Shown piece after piece: positions 1-9,195 of a DNA stretch of 64,000 nt (position 1 is the stretch's first letter; every line of letters begins with the position of its first letter). The translations under genes were made by a program, and so were the position numbers. This DNA is from Chamaecrista fasciculata (Eukaryota > Streptophyta > Magnoliopsida > Fabales > Fabaceae): contig QANZ01044112.1 of assembly GCA_003254925.1 (NCBI GenBank), positions 1 through 64,000 on the forward strand, in the 5' to 3' direction. The notes beneath the pieces are model-generated. The model saw only the letters and a list, made by a program, of their open reading frames with translations, searched no databases and was not told where the DNA came from.

Positions 1-637
1 TAACTTGAATAACACTAATTTTTATATGTATTTAAGTTTGATTATAACTAAATGATGATATTAACATGATTAAATAGTTTACTTTTGTATAATGTTGAAA
101 AATATTATAAGTTTGTTTTTGAAAATACTGAAAAGGTCTTTTTGACGTTTCCTGTTTTCAGAAAATGTTTCCAAAAAACATTTCCAAAAAAAATTATACA
201 AAACACGTTTTTAGTTATATTTTCTATTTTCAGTGAAAATAAAAATAGATCATAGGGAAACCAATCAGACCCTTAAAATTACTTCAAATTTTAGGCAATT
301 GATTTAAATTTGTAGTAAATAATTTTTTAAAAAAGTTAATAATGTCGTCTCTAAATTTTGTAAATATTTCAGTAATATGATATGTTTATTAGCCGCTGTG
401 AAACTGAAATATGATATCTTTATTTAGATTTTAGAATTAATAAATTACGACAAAAATCTGAAGGCAAAATATTTATGGTTTAGTATTTTACCAATACCGA
501 TATTACTATATATAATGATTAATTTTGTATTTGGTTCTTTTACATAGGGATTTCCAAACATTTCCAAACTATAGTTTATGAAATTAAAAATAAGAGAAAA
601 TTTGCATAAAGAGGTGGAGCCATATAATATAAGATAT
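1..637. other. AT-rich intergenic DNA, no gene seen
   Basis: No reading frame, RNA gene or complete transposon is evident. At 614-640 there is a short string that on the minus strand reads like a plant Helitron 5' terminus (TCTTATATTATATGGCTCC). The same string recurs at 7681-7700 inside the Helitron cluster, so this may be a detached Helitron end. Confidence 0.5.
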
Positions 638-1155
638 ATAGGGTAAAAAAAACCCCATAGTTTAAGTTATGGGATTTTTGTGTCACTCTCTCTTCTCACT
701 TCTTTTTTTTTAAGTTAAATTATAAATTTGCTCTCATATTTTTTTGCTAAGTTTTCAATTTGGTTCTATGTCTTTTTTTGTTACACTTTTGGTCTCATAC
801 CTTTCCAAAAGGTTCCAATTTGGTCTCATATATTTTGGTTAAGTTACATAATTGGTCCTATATTTTTATAAAAAGGATCAATCGTTAATTGATCCTTTTA
901 CGAAGATATGGGACCACTTCTAAACATGACCCAAAGATATATGACTAAATCTGCAATTGACCCAAAGATATGAGACCAAATCTGCAACAAAAAAGACATG
1001 GGACCAAATTGAGAACTGAGTAAAAGATATGAGACCAAATTTATATTTTGACATTTTTCAATTTTCATCAAATGTTTTGAAAAAAATGCCAAAATAAGGG
1101 AAAAAAACCCATTACTTAAGCTATGGAGTCTTTTTTATAGAAAAACCCTATAATA
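638..1155. repeat. Fold-back (inverted-repeat) element
   Basis: Two arms are inverted copies of each other. The left arm reads 'tttggtctcatat...' and the right arm 'atatgagaccaaa...', meeting at a hairpin centre near 880-900 (ggatcaatcgttaattgatcc). The outer ends also pair: CCCCATAGTTTAAGTTATGGG-like on the left and its near-complement at 1109-1133. The arms are roughly 170-240 bp. Text such as 'ggtctcatat' and 'aaagatatgagacc' recurs near 55,900-56,270, so it belongs to a dispersed family. I could not define a clean target-site duplication. A 64-residue minus-strand frame inside it is not a gene. Confidence 0.6.
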
Positions 1156-1435
1156 ATAGATTTTAAATTAGTCTTAAATATTTTATTTGTTTTAAATTGA
1201 TCCTTTAAATTTACATGATTTTTCAATTTTGATCTCAAGCTACTAAATGTGGTCATATTTTTCTTGTTTGAAGTTTGAATTAGATAAGTCCATAACTACG
1301 TGTTACTTTTGATGAGTTAATTTTCTATTTAATTGGGATCATCAACAAACAAGGTCAATACAAGTCTCAAAATTGGGTCACTCATTTCATAGAAAAATGA
1401 GAAATTTTGGTCATATATATTTTGTTGGGTAAATT
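1156..1435. repeat. Truncated copy of a dispersed Mutator-like fold-back family
   Basis: This stretch carries phrases shared with at least seven other places in the window, for example 'ggtcatatttctcttgtt...aagtt', 'cttttgatgag' and 'aattgggatcatcaacaaacaaggtc'. They appear complete and with target duplications in the element at 36,965-39,304. No second arm is present here, so it is a one-armed remnant. Confidence 0.45.
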
Positions 1436-1590
1436 ACAAATTAGGTATCCGTGGTTAGACCGAATCTCATATCATTGTCGTGTGGTTTTAAAAATTTCAC
1501 TTTAGGTACATGTGTGTTACGTCCTTAACCACTATCCTACTTGTATAAATTTTTGTTAGATTTGCATAAAAAAATGCATGTGAGGGTCAC

Positions 1591-2184
1591 GTGCGGTGCT
1601 ATATTTCCAATTCTTCACCATTTTATTCCCTAGTGAACCCTAATCAACCTTCACCTTCATCCATTTTCTTCATTTGGCGCTCGACTTCACCTCCTCCATA
1701 TTCTTCTTCCTTTTACTTCAACGACTTCATGGCATCTGGTTCACATTCATCTTCGATTTCATCATTTTCATTTTGTGGTAGCAAGGTGTTGCGTTGTATG
1801 TGTGGCCAATTTGCAGTCATGCGAACAACTTGGAAAACTGGCAGTTTTGGAAGGCGATTTTTGACATGCCCGAAGTATTAGGTGTGTAGAAATTTCATTG
1901 GGTTTAGGGTTTGTTCATAGTTTGTTCATGGTTTGTTCCATTTCATGCTTTTCAGCCTGCTCAGTGTAAATTTTAATGAAAGAGTTTCCAAATTGGAAGC
2001 TGATATTAAGGAGTTGAAGGCAAATCAAAGCAAGATAAGGTTGAATGAAGAAGTAAGAAAATGTAATAAGAGGAACAGATGCACTGTGCAAATAATGTTA
2101 GGATCTTGGGTGGTGTTTGAGTTGATCATTGTGTTTGTACTTTGTAATGCAAAGTCTGGAAGAAATGACAATTATTTGCCTTAG
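1591..2184 (+). pseudogene. Broken GRF-type zinc-finger protein (transposon-associated family)
   Basis: The first reading frame (1591-1881) is serine-rich and ends in a GRF-like zinc finger start: C-x-C-G, then a W-K segment, then GRRFLTCP. It stops straight after CPKY. A second frame (within 1933-2184) follows a splice-acceptor-like 'ttttcag' at about 1953. It encodes a coiled-coil stretch (RVSKLEADIKELKANQSK), a basic patch and a hydrophobic segment (VVFELIIVFVLC). In intact plant GRF proteins of this type the two parts are joined by a segment with the last zinc ligand (CGFF-like) and an aromatic/acidic motif. I do not find that segment between 1881 and 1953. I infer a decayed copy. Such genes are commonly carried by or lie near Mutator-like elements. 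The sequence at 1431-1500 resembles the terminal text of such elements, but no duplication was found. Confidence 0.5.
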
Positions 2185-2423
2185 CAAATTGATGTATCTG
2201 TTGAGTTTATGCGTTTAATGGAAATTTGGTTAACTTGTTTTTAATCTTCTCAATCTCATTGTTGAATCTTGTTGAGTTTATGTGTTTATTTGAGTTGTGG
2301 AAAGATGAGGCAAGTGAAAAAGGGTCTAAAGATATGAAAATTGTGATAAAGAGCTGTGAAAAAGGACCGAAAATAAGTAAAATGGATAATGAAGGACTAA
2401 AAGTATCTACTATGACTGTGTAA

Positions 2424-2815
2424 TTTGTTATGCCCATAACAAAGGACTAAAAGTGTCTAAAATGATAGTGTAATCTGTTATGCCACATAACAAAGGACTA
2501 AAAGTTTGGTTCTTCATTTTGACAACTTAAAAATGACCAAAATAAATGTTCAACCTGTGATGCCAAATACCAAAGGACGAAAATGATATTGTAATCTATT
2601 ATGCCCATAACAAAAGACTAAAAGTGCTAAAATGATATTGTAATCTGTTATGCCCATAACAAAGGACTAAAAGTGTCTAAAATGACATTGTAATCTGTTA
2701 TGCCACATAACAAAGGACTAAAAGTTTGGTTCTTCATTTTTGACAACCTAAAAATGACCAAAATGAATGTTCAACCTATAATGCCAAATAACAAAGGACT
2801 AAAATGACAGTGTCA
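2424..2815. repeat. Minisatellite / tandem repeat with about 220-bp higher-order period
   Basis: The phrase 'cataacaaaggactaaaagt' recurs at intervals of about 50-55 bp. A larger unit, from 'gtgtctaaaatga' through 'ggttcttcatttt' and 'aaaatgaccaaaat' to 'gttcaacct', appears twice (about 2450-2555 and 2670-2780) with few differences. No coding function is apparent. Confidence 0.7.
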
Positions 2816-3162
2816 GCAGTCTGGCCACATACAATGAACTTGTGATGCCACAATCAACATATAAAAACATCCAAAATGACTAATTACACACATAAATAAT
2901 ATTGCACAATTTCAGTGACAATAAACATCTATAAACCTCCATAAACATCCAAATATATTTAAGATTCTCAATATAGTCATAAACTAGCAAAATACACTAA
3001 CATCCATAATTAACACAAATATGTAATGTCAATAGTCACAAACATCCAAAATACATAAGTCATTATGTAGTACATATGTGTTCAAGCTTAATTAGTCATA
3101 AACTTGACCAAAATACACTCAAAATATGAAGCTAATATGTCTTGAAGCTAATACTTCAACTT

Positions 3163-4175
3163 TTTCTTCAATGGACTCTTGCTCCTTATAGCTGGTCATG
3201 CTGCTAATAATGCTGAGCTTCTTGTTGTAATAATAGATTGTCTTGGTACGAGGTCAGATGCCTTTTTGAATTTTTTCCTTCCTCTACCACCTTCGACTTG
3301 TCCTTGACTCCTACCACTGCCACTAAGAACTTGTCCTGTACCCCTACCTCTGCATGTAGTCTTCACTGAGCCAGAGTCAGAGCTTGAAGCTCCTTGAGAA
3401 GAATATTAAGGTGTCATGCTACCTTACTTTGAACTTGTCTGACTTGATTGACAATTTTCAGTAGCAAGTCCAGGAGTCTACAATGAAGAACCATTTCAAA
3501 CAACAATGAATAACCATTTAAGACACCATTTAAAAAAGCATGTCCATTTAATTCAGTGGCACAAGCAAATATGGAAACATATTTAACTTCCACATAACAA
3601 GTTAAAAGCATGTACTTCCATATCTAAACATTATAGATGCATGAATATCACTTGCACATGAGTTACCTGAAATTATTGACTCCTAATATTTTGAGACTTA
3701 ATTTGAGACTTCTACTAGATGATTTACAAGGTGCAGCAGATGAAGAAGGTTGTGAAGATTTGTCAGCTTGCATTTGGGTTGGCGCAGATTGTTGTGTAGA
3801 TGATGCAACTACAGCTTTTAGCTTTGGCAAGCCATTAAGTATATAAATTTGAGCAAGCATACAAGACAACAAAAATTAAGGAGGCAATAATTTTACATTG
3901 TAATATCTTTTCTCTTTGCAATCTTTCTTTCTGCAATATGAGCCTCGTTTGCCAAACTGTTTCCCCAGTGATTGAAGATTTGCATGATCTTGAGTTGTGG
4001 CCAATTTTGTAGTTAAATTACTATCACTCGTATTATTCGAGCGAGTTATTATATTGGAACTCTCGCTTTGATTACTATTTCTGCCACTACCACAAATGTA
4101 ACTATAAATGTAGTTGTCATTATCATCTAAAATGCAACTATCAATATAGATTTGAGAACGAAGATAAACTGTCAA
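3163..4175 (-). pseudogene. Decayed coding remnant of a transposon-like protein tail
   Basis: Minus-strand reading gives low-complexity Ser/Gln/Gly/Arg-rich text. It includes a GRGRKKFKK segment near 3265-3290 that ends in an Ala-rich tail with a stop near 3205. Further upstream on the same strand are short open pieces at 3663-3872 (Ser/Gln-rich) and 3876-4175 (with a Cys/Lys-rich [10 protein letters not shown] segment). The style resembles the C-terminal tails of plant MuDR-type transposases, but no catalytic or zinc-knuckle motif is complete, so the assignment is weak. It ends where a CACTA terminus begins at 4199. Confidence 0.3.
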
Positions 4176-4216
4176 TGCAATTATTAATGTGATTATTTCA
4201 CTACAAAAAAAAACGG

Positions 4217-4625
4217 AGTTTAGCCACGGTTTTTACCGTCGCCAACCATGTTAGCCACGGTAGGCCCTTCCGTGGCAAAAGTGGTGTCGCTTTTTAAGGT
4301 TTTCCACGGTAATCTTGGCCGTGGTAACATTTGCTTAGGCACGGTAATAAGCGTGGCTAAACGTTAGTTTACCACGGTAACGACCGTTACTAACTTTGAT
4401 TCAATTTCTCCACCCCAATAATTGTTGCATTTAGCCACAGTGGTCAGCGTGGTAAAATCGTTTCAGTTACTGTTCTCAAAATAAATAGCCACGGCGTTGA
4501 CCGTGGCTAAATTAGTTAGTTATGTGCACCCGCGATGATAGCCACGCTTTTAACCGTGGCAAACATTTTGGCTGCATTTTACATTCACCATATTAGGTAC
4601 GCTTAATACTGTCGCTAAGTTTAAG
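4217..4625. repeat. CACTA subterminal repeats (TAGCCACGGT array)
   Basis: At least ten copies of a roughly 10-bp motif in both orientations (gccacggt, accgtggc, gccacgct) are packed in about 400 bp next to the terminus. In En/Spm elements such repeats are binding sites for the TNPA-type protein. Here they are also markedly richer in G+C than the flanks. Confidence 0.75.
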
Positions 4626-4771
4626 GAATTTTTTAAAAAAAAAAAATTTAAAGCCAGCTACATCACTTTTGAATACTCAAAATGGTAATAAAAATATAAT
4701 ACTCATACTGCATATTCAAAATAATATTCAAACAAATTCACAACTACTTTTTAAGATGAAACCAAACATGC

Positions 4772-4940
4772 ATATATAGTTCCTAATTTAAGTAAAATCA
4801 AAATACATAGATCCTAATTTAAGTAAAACCAAAAACCATAGATCCTAACTTAAGTAATATCCCAAAAACCATAGATCCTAACTTAAGTAATATCCCCAAA
4901 ACCATTGATCCTAATTTATGTAATATCTCAAAAACCATAC
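4772..4940. repeat. Tandem repeat, about 33-36 bp unit, five copies
   Basis: Five near-identical units of the form 'ccatagatcctaacttaagtaatatc' lie end to end, with slightly varied spacers of A-rich sequence. The array lies inside the CACTA fragment, between its subterminal repeats and its first coding remnant. Confidence 0.7.
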
Positions 4941-4975
4941 ATCACCCATCAGATAGCTAGGATGAAAAATCATGA

Positions 4976-5297
4976 CTAAAGTTGTTGAACATCATCAAGA
5001 TTTGGAACTTCGCAGCCAAACTTATCTTGTAAGAACTTGTAAAGAGTGCTCAACTTAGCTTGAGTTTGTGACAGTTTTGCCTTGGTCTTCATCAACTCTT
5101 CAGCACAAATTTTGAGGTGCATTGCCACTAGAGATATTAGTCTTCCTTGAGTTAACCAAAGAAGCTTGCAATCCAAACACACCAGAGGGGCAAAGACCAA
5201 CTCCCATGCCACGAACATGACCGTGACATTCAGATCCCAATGCTTTTCCTATTGCATCATTTGGTTCAGCAAAAATCTGTGAAGGTACACCCAACAA
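4976..5297 (-). pseudogene. Ptta/En-Spm (Transposase_24-like) C-terminal remnant
   Basis: Two minus-strand frames that must be joined by a frameshift carry family marks. The upstream one has an 'EP..AIGKALGSECHGHVRGMG' block, the Gly-His/Arg-Val-Arg-Gly-Leu/Met-Gly core of plant Ptta/En-Spm proteins. The downstream one ends in a heptad-like helix (ELMKTKAKLSQTQAKLSTL) and a short acidic end. Only about 100 residues of the C-terminal part remain. The change of frame near 5100-5200 shows that it is not functional. Confidence 0.6.
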
Positions 5298-5815
5298 AGC
5301 TGCACGCTCTTGATCTTCTGCTAGATTTTCTGAAATTTTAGCCTACAAAAGAAATTAGCATCTCATTACTAACTTGATAAAAAAAAAGTTTGAGAAGACA
5401 ATGCTATATAGATTCTAAAAAAGGTATCAGTTGACATACATGTTCAGAATAACAAACTCACTCTACTGTATCCAATTCAAATGAGAAATACTCTCACTGA
5501 TCTTTCCTATGAAACCATCATGTGATGACTATAACCATGCTTGACTTTAATTAATCAAGTGATAAAATGTAGTCTTTTTTTTTTGGAAATGTAAAAAATG
5601 AACATTAACAACAATGGAAGCAATACAACAGATTTGATGTTGGGTACATACTGTTAAACATACACCAAACCAAATCAAAATCATCATCATCAGTACACAG
5701 CCCCCAAATGACCGAAGATGTACCTAAGAGGAAGATAATGTCCTCCCCCAATGACAAAAAATATTAAATTACATATAATATAATGCAAAGTGGATACTAG
5801 AACAAACAAAAAAAC

Positions 5816-6140
5816 TCATATATAGTACCTTTCAATGGGATACATCCATCGAAATTGAACTGGACCAGCAACCATCACTTCCTCAACAAGATGGATGACC
5901 AAATGAACCATAATAGTGAAAAACGATGGAGGGAATATCATTTCCATATGACAAAGCACCAGTGGTATTCTTTGTTGAAGAATTTCTAAGCGTTTGGTAT
6001 CCAAAACTTTGCATGATAATTCTCTAAAGTAGTTAGACAACTCAATTAACACTAAAGTAACTTCTTTTGGAAGAGTTTTTCTAAAAGCTATTGGAAGAAG
6101 AAATCCAATTTGGAAGAAGAAATAACTCATCAAGTGTAAC
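5816..6140 (-). pseudogene. DUF4218 block of a CACTA TNP2-type transposase
   Basis: Minus-strand translation shows the highly conserved DUF4218 region found C-terminal to the TNP2 transposase domain in CACTA elements: a 'LPKEV..VLIELSNYFREL' helix, then 'LCHMEMIFPPSFF', 'MVHLVIHLVEE' and finally 'GPVQFRWMYPIERY'. The order and spacing are as in the family. The catalytic TNP2 domain that should precede it is absent. The frame runs at its N-terminal side into unrelated fold-back sequence (about 6140-6199), so the first residues of the open frame are not part of the original protein. Confidence 0.75.
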
Positions 6141-6149
6141 ATGTAGTTT

Positions 6150-6690
6150 TGAACTTGTCGTATTCGAACTTGAAATGAAAGAGACATGACTAACTTCACT
6201 CATCTTACTATGAAACAAGTGGCTCAACCAACAATGGTTGGCGAGCTACACCAAATAAAGGTGAAGACTCGAGTTCGATCCCTAGAGTCGACATTATTAT
6301 GAAGGCTTTAAAGTTTAAATTGTTCGCTCCTTAGCCCGAATGAGATTCTTCTTTGTTTAGGCTGTTACACTGATAGGTGAGAAAACTCATGATTTACTCA
6401 AAAAAAAAAAAACAAATGGCTCACTTTTGGGACTTGACATGTTTTTGTTTGTTGACGATCACAATTAGATATAGAGAAGACTTGTCAAAAGAAACTTATA
6501 ATTCTCAACTTGTCAGAATTCAAATTTAAAATGAAAGTGATATGACTACATTCAATAGTTTGGGATCAAAAATGAAAAATCACGAAAGCTTGTAGGATCT
6601 GAAACAAGTTAAATATTTAAGACCAGTTTAAAATCTACCCTATACTTTGGGACCAATTTGAGTATTTGGCCAATAAATATGTGTGTATAC
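6150..6690. repeat. Fold-back family remnant interrupted by the SINE
   Basis: Phrases 'aacttgaaatgaaagagacatgac', 'tatgaaacaagtggctc' and 'ttgacgatcacaattagatatag' match the right arm of the element at 36,965-39,304. The SINE at 6227-6411 splits it. It joins the CACTA fragment at its left without a clear boundary. Confidence 0.5.
6227..6411 (+). mobile_element. tRNA-derived SINE with target-site duplications
   Basis: A 185-bp unit has a tRNA-like head. An A-box-like 'ggttggcgagctac' is followed about 30 bp later by a good pol III B box (gagttcgatccc). It ends in an A-tract of 12. It is flanked by near-identical 12-bp direct repeats, ACAAGTGGCTCA at 6215-6226 and ACAAATGGCTCA at 6412-6423. 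The sequence on either side reads continuously as the dispersed fold-back family once the insert is removed, which supports a true insertion. Confidence 0.65.
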
Positions 6691-6699
6691 GTGTTTGTG

Positions 6700-7521
6700 T
6701 TTTCCAAATGATATTCTAAATTCTAGAAGTTTAGATTAGAGAAGAATAAGAGGAAGAGAATCTAAGTTTAACCTCATTAAATTGTGTTATAAAATATAAA
6801 AATTTAGAGGAAAGTAAGACACAAATTAATAATTAAAATAATTTATTTCATATATTTTATTTAAATAAAAATCATATTAATAAGTATTATTAGAATTATT
6901 AAAGTGAATCAACTTAACTTGTTATAAGTTATGGAATGAGTTATATAAGGCACTCACGCCAGTCATATTTTTTACTAGACAGGCACGAAAACATATATAT
7001 TAGGGGTTTTACGTGTCCTAACATGCACGTAAATATATATGTAACATTAAAAATGAGTTGAGATTGAAGAGTACATAAAATTCTTATATTGTGTGTTCAA
7101 AAAAAAATTCTTATATTGTAAAATAACTTAATCATAATTTAGATTGAGATTTAAAATCAAATATACTACTTAAATAATCTATACTCTATAATTTACATTT
7201 TTTTATATATTATATTTAAAATAATTTAAACAACATAAATGTGGGAATGGGTTTTCTACATAGGGTTTTTCTTTTTATATTTTGAATAACTTACTATCCA
7301 CGTGGGATGGTTTGTGTGGATCAATTTAATTAAGACGTGGGATGGGGGTGATCTTTAACGTGGGGGTCTTGGTTTTTTTTATATATTTTAAATAATTTTA
7401 TTAATATGGACGTGGAGTAATTTTATATATATTATTTTATGTATTATGATTTAAATAATTTATTTTACACTATAGTTTTAAAATATCGACTACGAGAAGA
7501 CTCCTCAGACATATATAATAA
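6700..7521. other. AT-rich stretch with a decayed Helitron 3' end
   Basis: No gene is seen. At 6985-7040 a minus-strand sequence has a hairpin-like ACGTGCATG...ACACGT followed by CCCCTAAT, consistent with an older copy of the Helitron 3' ends found at 7522 and 7811. The rest is low-complexity A/T sequence. Confidence 0.4.
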
Positions 7522-7718
7522 CTAGGGGCTTTGCGTGTCCTAACGGGCACGCAAATATGTATGTAAAATAAATAAGAGACTAAATTGTTAACTTAGTAAA
7601 GAAGGAGAGACCAAAAAGTAAATTTTCTATTATTTTTAATTTCGTAGACTATAGTTTTAAATATAGACAACCAGAAAGGGATGGAGCCATATAATATAAG
7701 NATATATAATAGTATAGA
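7522..7718 (-). mobile_element. Short non-autonomous Helitron
   Basis: Read on the minus strand it starts TCTATACTATTATATAT, preceded by A. It ends with a near-perfect hairpin (GCGTGCCC-GTTA-GGACACGC) about 9 nt before CTAG, followed by T. These are the hallmarks of Helitrons: a 5' TC, a 3' hairpin with CTRR, and insertion between A and T without duplication. The undetermined base at 7701 falls at what looks like the joint between two stacked Helitron 5' ends. Confidence 0.6.
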
Positions 7719-7810
7719 TATAGATAGATGCATTATGATTTAAATAATTTATTTTACACTATAGTTTTAAAATACTAACTACGAGAAGGCTCCTCAGACA
7801 TATATAATAA

Positions 7811-8118
7811 CTAGGGGCTTTCTGTGCCCTAATGGGCACGGAAATATGTATGTAACGTTTGATTTAACATTTGTAATTATTCAGTGACTAAATAGTGTAT
7901 TTCTATTATACAAGGACTAAATCGTTACAAGTGTGAAAATTAAAAGACCAAATAGTAACTTTTCACTTTCTTAAATCTCATTTACTTCCTTCTCTCTCCC
8001 ATTATCTATACAATTAGCAATTATCAAATTCCACATGTTTATTTTTTGTTTTTTTAATTTTTAATTTAATTATATTTTACCAGCCAAAAGCACCCTCACA
8101 CATATAATATAGTATAGA
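7811..8118 (-). mobile_element. Non-autonomous Helitron, 308 bp
   Basis: On the minus strand it begins TCTATACTATATTATATG (5' TC, preceded by A) and ends CTAG followed by T. A perfect 6-bp-stem hairpin GTGCCC-ATTA-GGGCAC (7824-7839) lies about 9 nt before the end. It has no coding capacity. The base next to its 3' end starts a further Helitron-like 5' sequence (TTATTATATATGTCTGAGG), so elements of this family are stacked here. Confidence 0.7.
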
Positions 8119-8168
8119 TATAGATAATAGATATAGATATAGATACAGATATAGATATAGATATAGAT
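8098..8168. repeat. (TAGATA)n microsatellite
   Basis: About ten imperfect copies of the hexamer 'gatata/tagata' adjoin the Helitron 5' end. Confidence 0.85.
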
Positions 8169-8227
8169 TTAATTTAGATTGATTTAAAATTAAAATTATA
8201 TAAAATACTATAAATAATACTTGCATG

Positions 8228-8345
8228 TCTTTTGATTTAAGTTTTATGAGCGCTTACTAAGGTACTTATAGATCGCCTACCAACAAGGTCCTCACATCGG
8301 CAGTGGGAATCGAACTCACGACCTTGTGGGTGGATGGATTTTTGT
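8228..8345 (-). mobile_element. Possible SINE remnant with pol III B box
   Basis: On the minus strand the segment reads 'caaggtcgtgagttcgattccc', which contains a consensus pol III B box (GAGTTCGATTCCC). It is followed by about 70 bp of body. A similar 15-bp string (gtgggtggatg-gattt / gtgggtggatg-aattt) occurs on both sides of a short T-rich tract at 8336-8358, suggesting a duplicated target. No clear A box or long tail is left, so this is tentative. Confidence 0.4.
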
Positions 8346-9195
8346 TTTTTTAACAAAGTGGGTGGATGAATTTAAATTAATTTATTTTATAGGCAAAACA
8401 CCCTTTTGTGCCCCTAACGTTTGCTGTGATTTTCAGTTATGCCCCTAACGTTTCATTTGTGTCAGTTGTGCCCCCAATGTAAAACGTTAGTTTCAATTAT
8501 GCCCCCACCTTCGTTAGTGTATCATTTTTTGGAACTTTTGAGCTTCGATCCGTGTTCATTTCAGTTTGTTTTGATAAATGAGTTTATGGGTACTCATTTT
8601 CGGCTGCTAAGGATCATTTTGCACATGGAAATTTTGAGAAAAATGCTTCGTTTTGCTGTATTTCGTTTTGGTCCTTTTTGGGGTTCATCGGGTCCGATTT
8701 TCTTCGGATTTGGGGTTATTTTGAGCTTAATCTTTGAAATTAATCCAAGGAATCAAGTTTGTGATGTCCGAAAATTAAAACTCATATGAAATCTGATCAA
8801 AACCGAGCTCAAATCGTGCGAAAATAGTATTTATTTTGTGGATGATTGAAATTGGGGGCATAATTGAAACTAACGTTTCACATTGGGGGCACAACTGACA
8901 CAAATTAAACATTAGGGGCATAACTAAAAATCACCGCAAACGTTATGGGCATTTTTGTTTCAAAGATTAAGCTCAAAATAGCCCCAAATCCGAAGAAAAT
9001 CGGACCCGATGAACCCCAAAAAGGACCAAAACGAAATGCAGCAAAACAAAGCATTTTTCTCAAAATTTCCATGTGCAAAATGATCCTTAGGAGCCGAAAA
9101 TGAGTACCCATAAACTCATTTATCAAAACAAACTGAAATGAACACGGATCGAAGCTCAAAAATTCCGAAAAACGGTACGCTAACGAGGGTGGAGG

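Larger units (their letters stand above)
4199..6150 (-). mobile_element. CACTA (En/Spm) element, 3'-side fragment
   Basis: The segment opens with CACTACAAAAAAAAA, the canonical CACTA terminus. It is followed at about 4217-4620 by many direct and inverted copies of a subterminal motif (TAGCCACGGT / ACCGTGGCTA). Inward of this, minus-strand coding remnants of the two En/Spm-type genes occur: a Ptta/En-Spm (Transposase_24-like) tail at 4976-5297 and a DUF4218 block at 5816-about 6140. Coding therefore runs toward the 4199 terminus, making it the 3' end. The opposite terminus (reverse complement of CACTA plus subterminal repeats) was not found. Near 6150 the sequence changes to a different repeat family, so the element is truncated. 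Confidence 0.75.

Noticed and set aside
6227-6290. Possible tRNA gene
   Set aside because: The B box is good but no cloverleaf can be drawn. The A-tail and 12-bp flanking repeats indicate a SINE.
8439-9159. Two similar frames of about 85-116 residues on opposite strands
   Set aside because: They are the inverted internal blocks of the Mutator-like element, not a duplicated gene. Neither has a family match and both run through terminal repeats.
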